Below, piece after piece: positions 51,765-59,848 of a stretch of 64,000 nucleotides of DNA. The notes beneath the pieces were generated by a model. That model searched no databases. It was not told where the DNA came from and saw only the letters and a list, made by a program, of their open reading frames with translations. Every line of letters begins with the position of its first letter. Position 1 is the stretch's first letter. The position numbers were made by a program, and so were the translations under genes. Location: the NCBI RefSeq assembly GCF_014649335.1, contig NZ_BMSV01000001.1:434001-498000 (forward strand), written 5' to 3'. The stretch is from Streptomyces roseolilacinus (GTDB lineage Bacteria; Actinomycetota; Actinomycetes; Streptomycetales; Streptomycetaceae).

Positions 51765-52030
51765 TCATGCGGGCACAGCGCCGGGGCCGTCAGCGGGCAC
51801 GGACGCCGTGGGCCGTATCCGCGGAAAGGTGGTTCGCAGCCACGCGTCTTCCGCGGTGACGCCTGCGAGGGCTTCGAGCTCTTCGCGCAGCTCGCTCACG
51901 AACCGCTCGTCGAATGCGCTTCGGCGAAGGCGACAGCCCGTCTCCGTCCGGGGCTGAACAGCAACATCGAGTGCGTGAACTGCCCCTCCAGTTGCCACCA
52001 TCCGCCCAGTGTGGCCCACCGGTCACGGAC
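51765..52030 (-). pseudogene. Probable frameshifted small gene
   Basis: One minus-strand frame reads RWATLGGWWQLEGQFTHSML and LLFSP. A second frame from about 51960 reads RTETGCRLRRSAFDERFVSE and LREELEALAGVTAEDAWLRT. Both are coding-like and meet near 51955, so a single indel may have split one gene. Without relatives for comparison this remains uncertain. Confidence 0.4.
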
Positions 52031-52035
52031 CCGCC

Positions 52036-52296
52036 TCACAGCAGCTCACCCCGGCTTCGGGCATTCCACCGTTCGATCTCTGCGTGAAGCCGTTCCGTGC
52101 GGGTCGCCCGGCGGACGGACTCGGGTTCGGCCTCCCACTCGGGTCCACCGCAGGCGGGACGCAGCGACCAGTACGGGCCGGCGACCCTCCGGAACTCCCC
52201 CACCCGGTCGCCCCGGCTGGTGTCCACCATGAACGTGCCGGGGGACGGGACATGGACGGGCCCTCCCCCGTCTGTGGGAATGTCCTGCACAGGCAC
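52036..52296 (-). CDS. Small protein of the XRE/DUF397-associated type
   Basis: The 86-residue protein reads MVDTSRGDRVGEFRRVAGPYW (split by family position) then RPACGGPEWEAEP and ends in AEIERWNARSRGELL, a pattern I recall from Streptomyces genes placed next to XRE/DUF397 pairs. GTG at 52296 is preferred because GGAGAGGA lies six bases upstream. It is divergent from the XRE gene at 52404. No activity is known. Confidence 0.65.
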   Translation of the reverse strand: MPVQDIPTDGGGPVHVPSPGTFMVDTSRGDRVGEFRRVAGPYWSLRPACGGPEWEAEPESVRRATRTERLHAEIERWNARSRGELL

Positions 52297-52365
52297 CGCC
52301 ACTCCTCTCCGTAGTGCTTCCACTACCAGGGGTGGCTCAGCGTGGCTTAGAGTCAGGAGGTCTTC

Positions 52366-52383
52366 AACTTGCGCAGCTTGCAC
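52366..52383 (+). promoter_or_regulatory. Two 9-bp direct repeats before the XRE gene
   Basis: AACTTGCGC (52366-52374) and AGCTTGCAC (52375-52383) are adjacent direct repeats of A(A/G)CTTGC(G/A)C. Similar CTTGC repeats precede other XRE/DUF397 pairs. They probably bind the XRE protein itself. Confidence 0.45.
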
Positions 52384-52403
52384 GGAAAGTCAGGTGAGAT
52401 TCC

Positions 52404-53231
52404 TTGAACCGTAAGGAGTTAGACCCGGACGAGTCACCGAAGGCTCGGTTCGGGGAACGTCTGCGCAGGTTGCGAGACGAACGTGGATGGACGCAGGACG
52501 ATCTAGCGGAGCGCATGGGGTACTCCGGAACGCATATCTCCGCCGTCGAAACTGGTCGGCGGTCACCAACTCCCCGTTTCGCGCACAGCGCTGACAAGGC
52601 GCTCGGCACGGGTGACCAATTGGAGCGGCAGGGACGAGCCGTGCGCAGCTCGGCGATACTCGAAGGCTTCCCGGAGTACGCGGCACACGAGAAGCGGGCC
52701 GCGGAGATCAGACTCTTCGAGTTGGGGATCATTCCGGGCTTGCTCCAGACCCCGGAGTACGCGGCGGCCATCGCCACGGGCGCGGTACGGCGCGGAGCGA
52801 TCACAGAGCAGCAGGCAGAGGAGCGGCTGGCCCTCCTCGCCGAACGGCAAGCGGCCCTGGAGCGGGCCCCCGCGCCACTGATCTACGCGGTGCTGGACGA
52901 GAGCTGTATCCGGCGGCCGGTCGGGGGGCCGGGGGTCATGGACGGGCAATTGGATCGACTTGTCGCATTCGCCGCACTGCCGACCACCGTGTTGCAAGTG
53001 GCTCCCTACGCCCTCGGCGAGCGGAGAACGTTCGACCTACCGGTGCGGCTGGCCACGATGCCGGATCGAACTGTCATCGTCTACGCGGAGTCCGCGACGC
53101 AGGGCTACTTGGAGCGGGACAGCCGAGTCGTTCTGCCCATGATGACGGCCTACCATCAGTTGCAGGCCGAAGCCCGCTCGCAGGTGGAATCCGTAGCCAT
53201 GATCGAACAGCTTCGAAAGGGCGCACCGTGA
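52404..53231 (+). CDS. XRE family regulator with DUF5753 domain
   Basis: The 275-residue protein has an N-terminal helix-turn-helix (FGERLRRLRDERGWTQDDLA, then GYSGTHISAVETGRRSPT) and a C-terminal DUF5753 domain (from about 95: LGIIPGLLQTPEYA and VLDESCIRRPVGG). The start is probably TTG with AGGTGAGA upstream. In Streptomyces such proteins pair with a small DUF397 partner, here coupled by a GTGA overlap; the WhiJ-like systems of this type influence development. Confidence 0.88.
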   Translation: MNRKELDPDESPKARFGERLRRLRDERGWTQDDLAERMGYSGTHISAVETGRRSPTPRFAHSADKALGTGDQLERQGRAVRSSAILEGFPEYAAHEKRAAEIRLFELGIIPGLLQTPEYAAAIATGAVRRGAITEQQAEERLALLAERQAALERAPAPLIYAVLDESCIRRPVGGPGVMDGQLDRLVAFAALPTTVLQVAPYALGERRTFDLPVRLATMPDRTVIVYAESATQGYLERDSRVVLPMMTAYHQLQAEARSQVESVAMIEQLRKGAP

Positions 53232-53431
53232 CCGAACCGCAGTTCTTCAAGTCCTCCTACAGCAGCAACGGCGGCGACTGCGTTGAGGTTGCCGCCAACC
53301 TCGTTGCCTCGCACGGCGTGGTCCCCGTCCGCGACTCCAAGAACCTGAGCAGCCCGGTTCTCGACATCCCCGCGGGAGCGTTCGCCTCCTTCGTCGCGAG
53401 CGTCAAGAGCGGAGAGTTCGGGACCGCCTGA
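53228..53431 (+). CDS. DUF397 protein
   Basis: The 67-residue protein shows the DUF397 pattern: FFKSSYSSNGGDCVEVA at the N-terminus, VPVRDSKNLSSPVL in the middle, and AFASFVASVKSGEF at the end. It starts at a GTG overlapping the XRE stop. DUF397 proteins are thought to counteract or modulate the paired XRE regulator. A clear terminator follows. Confidence 0.9.
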   Translation: MTEPQFFKSSYSSNGGDCVEVAANLVASHGVVPVRDSKNLSSPVLDIPAGAFASFVASVKSGEFGTA

Positions 53432-53458
53432 CCCCCGGCCCGACGCCCACCGGTCCAG

Positions 53459-53490
53459 AGCCCCATCGTGCGACGCACGGTGGGGCTTTC
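53459..53490 (+). terminator. Intrinsic terminator of the XRE/DUF397 operon
   Basis: AGCCCCA-CGTGC and GCACG-TGGGGCT form a stem with one T-G wobble and a GAC loop (53459-53487), followed by TTTC. It starts 28 bases after the DUF397 stop. Confidence 0.8.
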
Positions 53491-53715
53491 TGCTGCCCGG
53501 AGTACGCCGAGGTCGGAAGCCCTGCCGCGCCCCGATGACGGAAACCCGGTAGTGCGCCGAATCCCCGCAGCGGTTCGGCGGCACGGGCGTCTCCCTCACG
53601 ATCAGGCTGGCCCTGGACGGCGACTGATCCGGCCGCGCCGCCACGGCCCGGCAGCCGTGCGTGCCCGTCCGCAAGCGGTCCGGGCCCGCCGGGCGGGACG
53701 CGGTGCGGCGGCGTC

Positions 53716-54249
53716 CTAGCCGCCGGGCCGCCGCCCCTCCCGGGGGGCCCGGTCGGGCGTCGCGTCCGCGTGCCGCCGCCGTGCCACGGAGAGCGCCGCC
53801 GCGGCCGAGATCGTCAGGAAGAGCAGGGCGCCCCCGCCCGACATCGCCGCCAGCACGATCGCCCCGCCGCCCCCGACGTCCTCTTCGCGGGCGGCCACCC
53901 GTGGATCGTCCGCCCGGTACCGGACGGTCAGCCGGGTGCCGGCGGGGCTCCTGCCGCCGCCGCTGCCCGCCGGCAGGTCGGCCACCACGGTCCGCCCGCC
54001 GGCCTCGAACTCGACCCGGCAGTGGCCCGCCATGCACGCGCCGCCCGTGTGCAGCGTCGCCCGAGCCCGTTCGCCGTCCTGGAGGGAACGCAGGTGCCGG
54101 GCCGCCGGCAGCATCACCAGCACCGACAGCGCGCCCAGGAGCAGCGCGAGGACCAGCGACGCCAGCAGGGCCGCGCGGGGCCCCGGCCCGGCTGCGGCCG
54201 TGCGCTGCCGGTGCGTGCCGAAGGCGCCTGTGTGCGGTGTGCCGTCCAC
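53716..54249 (-). CDS. DUF3592-like membrane protein
   Basis: The 177-residue protein has two membrane segments (ALLASLVLALLLGALSVLVML and GAIVLAAMSGGGALLFLTIS) flanking an extracellular beta domain with a CMAGHCRVEF motif and RLTVRYRADDPRVA, as in DUF3592 proteins. The GTG start has GGGGGAC upstream. It returns to core-like composition after the accessory region. No function is assigned to the family. Confidence 0.72.
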   Translation of the reverse strand: MDGTPHTGAFGTHRQRTAAAGPGPRAALLASLVLALLLGALSVLVMLPAARHLRSLQDGERARATLHTGGACMAGHCRVEFEAGGRTVVADLPAGSGGGRSPAGTRLTVRYRADDPRVAAREEDVGGGGAIVLAAMSGGGALLFLTISAAAALSVARRRHADATPDRAPREGRRPGG

Positions 54250-54418
54250 GTCCCCCGCCTTCCGTCTCCGTTCGCGTCGGGACGGCGCGGCACGTGCCCC
54301 GCGTCCCGTAGGTGGTGTCGAAGAGGCTAGGCGGGGTGCGGGGCCGGCATCACGGGCCGGTGTCGGCACACCGGGCACGGCTCGGCTGCCTGCCGCGGGC
54401 AACGAAGGGCGGCGGAGC

Positions 54419-54449
54419 GGCCGGGGCGCCGGCGTACGGCGCCCCGGCC
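54419..54449 (-). terminator. Hairpin terminator of the DUF1330 gene
   Basis: GGCCGGGGCGCC (54419-54430) pairs with GGCGCCCCGGCC (54438-54449) around a seven-base loop, beginning seven bases after the stop on the minus strand. Confidence 0.65.
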
Positions 54450-54456
54450 CGGACGG

Positions 54457-54810
54457 TCAGGTCGCCGACTGGGCCGCGCGGATGGCGGCGGCCGTGGTGG
54501 CCGGGTCGTAGCCCTCGGGCACGCCGTCGACGAAGAGGACGTCGCCGTCGATGTGGCGGGTGCGCAGGGGGAGCAGGGCCTGGTACTCCTCCGAGTCGTA
54601 CCAGCGGCGGGCGTGGTCCAGCGACGGGAAGGAGATGAGCACCAGGGAGTCCGGCCACTGGCCCTCCCGCACCTCCCGCTCCGGGGCGCCGTGCACGAGG
54701 AAGCGGCCGCCGAACGGGACCAGGGTGCCCTGGACCCGTTCCATGTAGGTGAGGACCTCGTCGTGCAGGGTCGGGGCGGGGCGCAGGTTCCCTAGGACGT
54801 ACGCGGGCAT
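54457..54810 (-). CDS. DUF1330 family protein
   Basis: The 117-residue protein has the DUF1330 dimeric alpha/beta-barrel pattern: AYVLGNLRPAPTLHDEVLTY, then FGGRFLVHGAP, and a conserved LVLISFPSLDHARRWYDSEE with the family Asp/Glu. The C-terminal tail covers about 25 residues. The fold resembles EthD/ABM proteins; the activity is unknown. Confidence 0.82.
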   Translation of the reverse strand: MPAYVLGNLRPAPTLHDEVLTYMERVQGTLVPFGGRFLVHGAPEREVREGQWPDSLVLISFPSLDHARRWYDSEEYQALLPLRTRHIDGDVLFVDGVPEGYDPATTAAAIRAAQSAT

Positions 54811-54923
54811 GGGCGTCTCCTCTTCCTGGTGACCAACCGGCCCCGGTGTGGGGCTCGTTGGTCACCAGGGTGCCCGACGAGGGGCGGAACGCGATCATCC
54901 GGTCCGTGCCCGCGCGGCGTCCG

Positions 54924-55967
54924 TCAGATCGTCGAGGCGTCGATCACGAAGCGGTAGCGGACGTCGCTCGCGAGGACCCGCTCGTACGCCTCGTTGATCT
55001 GGTCCGCGCGGATCACCTCGATCTCCGCGCCCAGTCCGTGCTCGGCGCAGAAGTCGAGCATCTCCTGCGTCTCGGCGATGCCGCCGATCATCGAGCCGGC
55101 GAGGGTCCTGCGGCCGTTGATGAGGGAGAAGAGGTTGAGCGCGACGGGCTCCTCGGGGGCGCCCACGTTCACCAGCGCGCCGTCCGTCTTCAGCAGGCTC
55201 AGGTAGGCGCTGAAGTCGAGCGGGGCGGACACGGTCGACACGATCAGGTCGAAGGTGCCGGCGAGCTTCTCGAACGTCGCGGGGTCGCTCGTCGCGTGGA
55301 AGTGGTCGGCCCCCAGCTTGCGGCCGTCCGCCTCCTTGCGGAGGGACTGGCTGAGCACGGTCACCTCGGCGCCCATCGCGTGGGCGATCTTCACGCCCAT
55401 GTGCCCGAGGCCGCCGAGGCCGACGACGGCGACCGACTTGCCGGGGCCGGCCTTCCAGCGGGCGAGCGGCGAGTACAGGGTGATGCCGGCGCACAGCAGG
55501 GGCGCGGCCTCGTCCAGCGGCAGCGCGTCGGGGATGCGGAGGGTGTAGTTCTCGTCGACGACGATGTGGGTCGAGTAGCCGCCGTAGGTGGGGTCGCCGT
55601 TGCCGTCGCGGTCGTTGTACGTGCCGGTCATGCCGCGCACGCAGTACTGCTCCAGGCCCTGGCGGCAGTAGTCGCACTCCCGGCAGGAGTCGACGAAGCA
55701 GCCGACGCCGACCCGGTCGCCGACCCGGAACCTGGTCACCGACGCGCCGGTCTCGGTCACCACGCCGGCGATCTCGTGGCCGGGCACCATCGGGTAGATG
55801 CCCTGGCCCCAGCCGTCGCGGGCCTGGTGGATGTCGGAGTGGCAGATGCCCGCGTACTTGATCTCTATGAGGACGTCGTGCGCACCCACCGCGCGGCGCG
55901 GCACGGTGGTGCGCTCCAGCGGGGCCTTGGCGGAGGGGGCTGCGTATGCGGGAACGTTCGTGGTCAT
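54924..55967 (-). CDS. NAD(P)-dependent zinc alcohol dehydrogenase (AdhC/YahK-like)
   Basis: The 347-residue medium-chain dehydrogenase has the catalytic zinc ligands Cys and His in AGICHSDIH and GHEIAGVV, and the structural zinc Cys in [15 protein letters not shown]. The Rossmann motif is [15 protein letters not shown]. It resembles cinnamyl-alcohol or YahK-type aldehyde reductases acting on many aldehydes with NADPH; the substrate is not known. It is divergent from an MmyB-type regulator at 56096, which may control it. Confidence 0.92.
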   Translation of the reverse strand: MTTNVPAYAAPSAKAPLERTTVPRRAVGAHDVLIEIKYAGICHSDIHQARDGWGQGIYPMVPGHEIAGVVTETGASVTRFRVGDRVGVGCFVDSCRECDYCRQGLEQYCVRGMTGTYNDRDGNGDPTYGGYSTHIVVDENYTLRIPDALPLDEAAPLLCAGITLYSPLARWKAGPGKSVAVVGLGGLGHMGVKIAHAMGAEVTVLSQSLRKEADGRKLGADHFHATSDPATFEKLAGTFDLIVSTVSAPLDFSAYLSLLKTDGALVNVGAPEEPVALNLFSLINGRRTLAGSMIGGIAETQEMLDFCAEHGLGAEIEVIRADQINEAYERVLASDVRYRFVIDASTI

Positions 55968-56095
55968 GGTGGAGATCCTGTCTCCCACCTGCGGTTCCAC
56001 CCAGCCCTCTGTCGTTCGTACGTTCGCTGTTCCTACCACTGGCGGGGGCAGGGACGGCCCGCTGCCTGCCACCGGCGGGCGGGATACTGGAGGGC

Positions 56096-56998
56096 ATGGA
56101 CCAGCGTGCCGAACTGAGCGAGTTCCTCCGCAGCCGGCGGGGCCGGCTGCAGCCGGAGGACGTCGGGCTGCCCCAGGTGGGGCGGCTGCGGCGGGTGCCG
56201 GGGCTGCGCCGGGAGGAGCTGGCGCTGCTGGCGGGCGTCTCGGTGGCGTACTACACGCGCCTGGAGCAGGGGAACGGGCAGAACGTCTCCGTCGAGGTCC
56301 TCGACTCCATCGCGCGCGCCCTGCGCCTGAACGACGCCGAGCGCGCCCACCTGCTGCACCTGGCGAAGCCCGCGGACCGGAAGCGCAAGCGGTACCGCGG
56401 CTTCCGCCGGCAGACGGTGCGTCCGGCCGTGCTGAACCTGCTGGACTCCATGGAGTCGGTGCCGGCGCTCGTGCTGGGCCAGCGGCTGGACGTCCTCGCC
56501 TGGAACCGGCTGGCGCGCGCCCTGTTCGGGGACTTCGCCGCGCTGGATCCGGAGGAGCGGAACATGGCCCGGCACGTCTTCCTGTCGCCCGCCGCCCGCG
56601 ACCTGTACGTCGACTGGGAGGCGAAGGCGACGGAGGTGGTGAGCGTCCTGCGGATGTACGCGGGCTGCTCGGCGGACGACCCCCGGCTGGCGACGCTCGT
56701 GGGGGACCTGTCGGTGCGCAGCCCCGAGTTCCGGTCGCTGTGGGCGGCGCACACCGTCCAGGAGAAGGGCCACGGCGTGAAGCGGCTGCGGCACCCGCTG
56801 GTCGGCGAGCTGACCCTGTCGTACGAGACGCTGAAGCTGGCCGACGACCACGACCAGAGCCTCCTCACGTACGCGGCGGAGCCGGGCTCCCCCTCCGCCG
56901 AGGCGCTGCGCCTCCTCGCGAACTGGGGCGTGGACGCCGCCGACGCCCCGTCGGGCACATTCGGAACTTCCACATCTCCCGCACCTGGGGACTCCTGA
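56096..56998 (+). CDS. XRE regulator with MmyB-like ligand domain
   Basis: The 300-residue protein has a helix-turn-helix near residues 35-65 ([20 protein letters not shown]) and a C-terminal MmyB-like domain ([20 protein letters not shown], then [20 protein letters not shown]). MmyB domains bind fatty-acid-like ligands. It is divergent from the alcohol dehydrogenase gene, an arrangement in which such regulators usually control the neighbour. Good Gly-rich ribosome site GGAGGG seven bases upstream. Confidence 0.88.
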   Translation: MDQRAELSEFLRSRRGRLQPEDVGLPQVGRLRRVPGLRREELALLAGVSVAYYTRLEQGNGQNVSVEVLDSIARALRLNDAERAHLLHLAKPADRKRKRYRGFRRQTVRPAVLNLLDSMESVPALVLGQRLDVLAWNRLARALFGDFAALDPEERNMARHVFLSPAARDLYVDWEAKATEVVSVLRMYAGCSADDPRLATLVGDLSVRSPEFRSLWAAHTVQEKGHGVKRLRHPLVGELTLSYETLKLADDHDQSLLTYAAEPGSPSAEALRLLANWGVDAADAPSGTFGTSTSPAPGDS

Positions 56999-57065
56999 GT
57001 AACGGATTCCGCACCTATCGTGATCCCTGACCATCATCACCGGGGGATCACGAGGGGAATCGGCC

Positions 57066-57452
57066 ATGGCCGTATCGAAGACCACCCGCGCGCGGACCGT
57101 CGCGCTCACCACGTCGCTGCTGCTCGCCGGCGGCATGTACGGGGCCACGTCGGCCCAGGCCCTGGACGGCTGTTCCACGATCAGCGGCGCTTCGGGGTGC
57201 TGGAGCAGCTCGCGGGACGCGTTCACCGTGCGGGACACGGCGGTGGACGGGGCGACGGTGCGCGTCGAGTACCGCGTCGACCTGGGCGCCGAGGACGTCG
57301 TGGGGCGGTGCGCGACCCGGGCGGACGGGGTCGTGACGCAGACCTGCGCGGTGAGCGGGCTGCCGGAGGGCAAGGCCGTCGTCTGGTCGGTGTCCACGTG
57401 GAAGGGGAGCGTGCTCGTCCAGCGCGGCCCGACGCAGTACCACACCAGCTGA
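57066..57452 (+). CDS. Small secreted protein
   Basis: The 128-residue precursor has a signal peptide (VALTTSLLLAGGMYGATSAQA, about residues 12-32) and a mature part with four Cys (DGCSTI, SGCWSS, GRCATR, QTCAVS) that probably form two disulfides. The fold is not recognised. A 16-bp terminator hairpin follows directly. Confidence 0.75.
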   Translation: MAVSKTTRARTVALTTSLLLAGGMYGATSAQALDGCSTISGASGCWSSSRDAFTVRDTAVDGATVRVEYRVDLGAEDVVGRCATRADGVVTQTCAVSGLPEGKAVVWSVSTWKGSVLVQRGPTQYHTS

Positions 57453-57465
57453 CCGGTGCACGGCG

Positions 57466-57500
57466 AAGGCGGCGGCGCCCCGTGGGGGCGCCGCCGCCTT
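57466..57500. terminator. Bidirectional hairpin terminator
   Basis: AAGGCGGCGGCGCCCC (57466-57481) pairs perfectly with GGGGCGCCGCCGCCTT (57485-57500), a 16-bp stem with a three-base loop, between the secreted protein and the convergent L,D-transpeptidase gene. Confidence 0.85.
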
Positions 57501-57528
57501 CCTGGTGCGGTGGCCGGTGGCCGGCGGA

Positions 57529-58809
57529 TCAGAGGGCCGAGCCGGCCTTCCAGTCGGCCCAGCTCATGTTCCAGCCGTTGAGGCCGTTGTCCGGCTTGAT
57601 GGTCTTGTCCTTGGAGTTCTTGACGATGACCACGTCGCCGACGAGCGAGTTGTCGTAGAACCAGGCGGCGGGCTGGTTCGGGTCGCCGGCGCCCTTGACG
57701 TCGTTGAGGCCCACGCAGCCGTGGCTGGTGTTGACGTTGCCGAAGACGGAGTCGGCGCCCCAGTAGTTGCCGTGGATGAAGGTGCCGGACGTGGACAGCC
57801 GCATGGCGTGCGGGACGTCCTTGATGTCGTACTCGCCCTTGCCGTCGTCGTCCGTGAACCCGACGGTCGCGCCGTTCATCCGGGTCTCCTTGAACTTCTC
57901 GGAGATCACCATCTGACCGTTGTAGGTCGGGTTGTCCGGGGAGCCGGCGGAGATCGGGATCGTCTTGACCGTCTTGCCGTTGCGCTGGATCGTCATGGTC
58001 TTGGTGGCCACGTCGACGGTCGAGACCTGGTTGCGGCCGACCTTGAAGGTGACGGTCTTCTGCTGGACGCCGAAGACGCCGTCGGCGCCCTCGACGCCGT
58101 CGAGCTTCAGCTTCAGCGTGACCGTGGAGCCCTCGGTCCAGTACTTCTCGGGCCGGAAGTCGATGCGCTGGGTGTTGAACCAGTGACCGACGACCTCCTG
58201 GCCGCTGGAGGAGGACACCTCGATGCCGGCCTGGACGGCCTTCTTGTCGCTGATCGGCTTGTTGAAGTTGATCGACACCGGCATGCCGACGCCGACGGTC
58301 GAGCCGTCCTCGGGCGTGAAGTTGCCGATGAAGCTGTTCGCCTGGGAGACCGTCGTGAAGGACGCGTTCTCGTGGGCCTCGCGGCCCTCGGAGTCCTTCG
58401 CCGTCGCGGTGATCCGGTAGGTGGTCGCGCGCTCCAGCTGCTCGGACGGCTGCCAGCTCTTGCCGTCCGCGGAGAGCTCGCCCTTGACCGCCGTGCCCTC
58501 GGAGGAGGTCATCGTGACCGAGGTGAGCGTGCCCTCGGCGACCGTGACCTTGGCGTCGTTGTTGATCGACGCGTTGATCGCGCCGTTCTTCGGGGTGATC
58601 GATATTCGGGCCTGCGAGGTCTTCTGCGCCGCGGCCTCGTCGACCTGGGCCTGCGAGCTGTTCGGACTCTCACTGCTGCCGTTGGCGGCATCGGCCTCGT
58701 CGCCGCTGTTGCAGCCCGTGAGTACCAGCACACCGCTGAGCAGTGCGGACGCGGCCATCAGGCCTCTGCGCCGCTTACCGTCCGTCATCACACGCTTCTC
58801 CATCGTCAT
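57529..58809 (-). CDS. L,D-transpeptidase lipoprotein
   Basis: Peptidoglycan 3-3 cross-linking enzyme of 426 residues. The lipobox LTGC places the lipidated Cys at about residue 33. Two Ig-like domains (about 65-260) precede a YkuD catalytic domain with the motif HGNYW...VNTSHGCVGL; the active Cys is near residue 364. This domain order matches Ldt(Mt2)-type enzymes. The start is the ATG with AGGGA upstream; an internal ATG two codons later is also possible. It probably replaces or supplements D,D-transpeptidation in the wall. Confidence 0.93.
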   Translation of the reverse strand: MTMEKRVMTDGKRRRGLMAASALLSGVLVLTGCNSGDEADAANGSSESPNSSQAQVDEAAAQKTSQARISITPKNGAINASINNDAKVTVAEGTLTSVTMTSSEGTAVKGELSADGKSWQPSEQLERATTYRITATAKDSEGREAHENASFTTVSQANSFIGNFTPEDGSTVGVGMPVSINFNKPISDKKAVQAGIEVSSSSGQEVVGHWFNTQRIDFRPEKYWTEGSTVTLKLKLDGVEGADGVFGVQQKTVTFKVGRNQVSTVDVATKTMTIQRNGKTVKTIPISAGSPDNPTYNGQMVISEKFKETRMNGATVGFTDDDGKGEYDIKDVPHAMRLSTSGTFIHGNYWGADSVFGNVNTSHGCVGLNDVKGAGDPNQPAAWFYDNSLVGDVVIVKNSKDKTIKPDNGLNGWNMSWADWKAGSAL

Positions 58810-58992
58810 GGATTCCCTGTCAATACTTCCCCACAACACCCATAACACCCCTTCCGGTTCCACTTCGGCGCAGGGTGTGGGGAACACCACTGATCGACGC
58901 GCGGGCGCGCATCCCGGTTCCGGGTCTCGGGGTGGCCCCGGACACACGCGCGTGCGGGCATCCGGGACCTTGAAGGGTGTCACACATCCGGC

Positions 58993-59367
58993 TCAGAGGC
59001 GGTGGCCGTCCGCGTCCCGGTCGTCCCCGTCCGCGTCGTCCTCGTCGTCCTCGTCCTCGTCCTCGTCGTCGAGCTGCCAGGCGTCGGCGTCGGGGTCGTA
59101 GTCGGCCTGCTCGCTGCTCCAGGACGCCTGGACGAGCTCCACGCCGGGCACCTCGCCGACCAGCTGGAACGGCTCGACCAGGTAGGCGAGGGCTTCCGCT
59201 TCGTCCTCGTGGACGGCCGTGCCGGCGTGCGCCCGCTCCTCCTCGGGCATGAACTCGTCGTCCTTGATCCGTTGCAGAGCGGCGTCGGTCAGCCGGTCCC
59301 GTTCGGTCACCTCCAGCACCAGGTCCACGCGAAGCCGTACATACCGTGAGGTCTCAGAAGCGCTCAT
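58993..59367 (-). CDS. Small protein with acidic tail
   Basis: The 124-residue protein begins with a beta-rich part (YVRLRVDLVLEVTERDRLTD), then helices, and ends in a nearly pure Asp/Glu tail (DDEDEDEDDEDDADGDD). The tail arises from a GAC/GAG codon repeat. ATG start. The family is not recognised. It may interact with nucleic-acid-binding proteins or metals; this is a guess. Confidence 0.65.
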   Translation of the reverse strand: MSASETSRYVRLRVDLVLEVTERDRLTDAALQRIKDDEFMPEEERAHAGTAVHEDEAEALAYLVEPFQLVGEVPGVELVQASWSSEQADYDPDADAWQLDDEDEDEDDEDDADGDDRDADGHRL

Positions 59368-59473
59368 ATGACGGAGCGTAAGCCGCCCGGAGCCGCGACT
59401 TTTCCACGACCCGCTGTGTTCACTAGCATCGGCGCAACACCCAATTCTCGATTCCGCAAGGGGATCTGAATCT

Positions 59474-59797
59474 GTGTCCGTCGCACGCCGACCTCTGCTG
59501 ACCGCCACCGCCGCCGGGACGCTGCTCGGTGCTCTGTGGTTCGTCCCCTCGGCGAACGCCACCGGTGAGGAACCGGCCTCCCCGGAGACCCGGCGGTCGT
59601 CGTCCCAGGACGCCTCGGCGCCGCGCGCGCCGGGCGGGGAGCCGCCCCGGGGCCACGCCGCGCAGGAGCTGCGGCTGGCCGACACGGGAGGGCACGCCGA
59701 GACCGGGCCGTACCTGCTCGGCGGCTCGGCGTTCCTCGCCGTCGGCCTCGGCCTGGTGACCTTCGCGGTACGGCGCGGGGCGCACGCGGCGCTCTGA
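59474..59797 (+). CDS. Small surface protein with LAXTG-type sorting signal
   Basis: The 107-residue protein has a signal peptide (TATAAGTLLGALWFVPSANA), a Pro/Arg/Ser-rich exposed part, then LADTG at about 68-72 followed by a hydrophobic segment (YLLGGSAFLAVGLGLVTFAV) and RR. LAXTG is the motif used by class E sortases in Streptomyces, which also serve the chaplins. The GTG start has AAGGGG about ten bases upstream. No sortase gene lies in the window. Confidence 0.7.
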   Translation: MSVARRPLLTATAAGTLLGALWFVPSANATGEEPASPETRRSSSQDASAPRAPGGEPPRGHAAQELRLADTGGHAETGPYLLGGSAFLAVGLGLVTFAVRRGAHAAL

Positions 59798-59814
59798 CGC
59801 GTACGCCCCGGGGC

Positions 59815-59842
59815 GGTCCGGTGGGCGCGGGCCCACCGGACC
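59815..59842. terminator. Hairpin between convergent genes
   Basis: GGTCCGGTGGGC (59815-59826) pairs perfectly with GCCCACCGGACC (59831-59842), between the sorting-signal gene and hutH. Confidence 0.75.
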
Positions 59843-59848
59843 CGGCCG

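Noticed and set aside
59030..59085. GTC/CTC triplet run resembling a microsatellite
   Set aside because: It encodes the Asp/Glu tail of the small acidic protein and is explained by coding.
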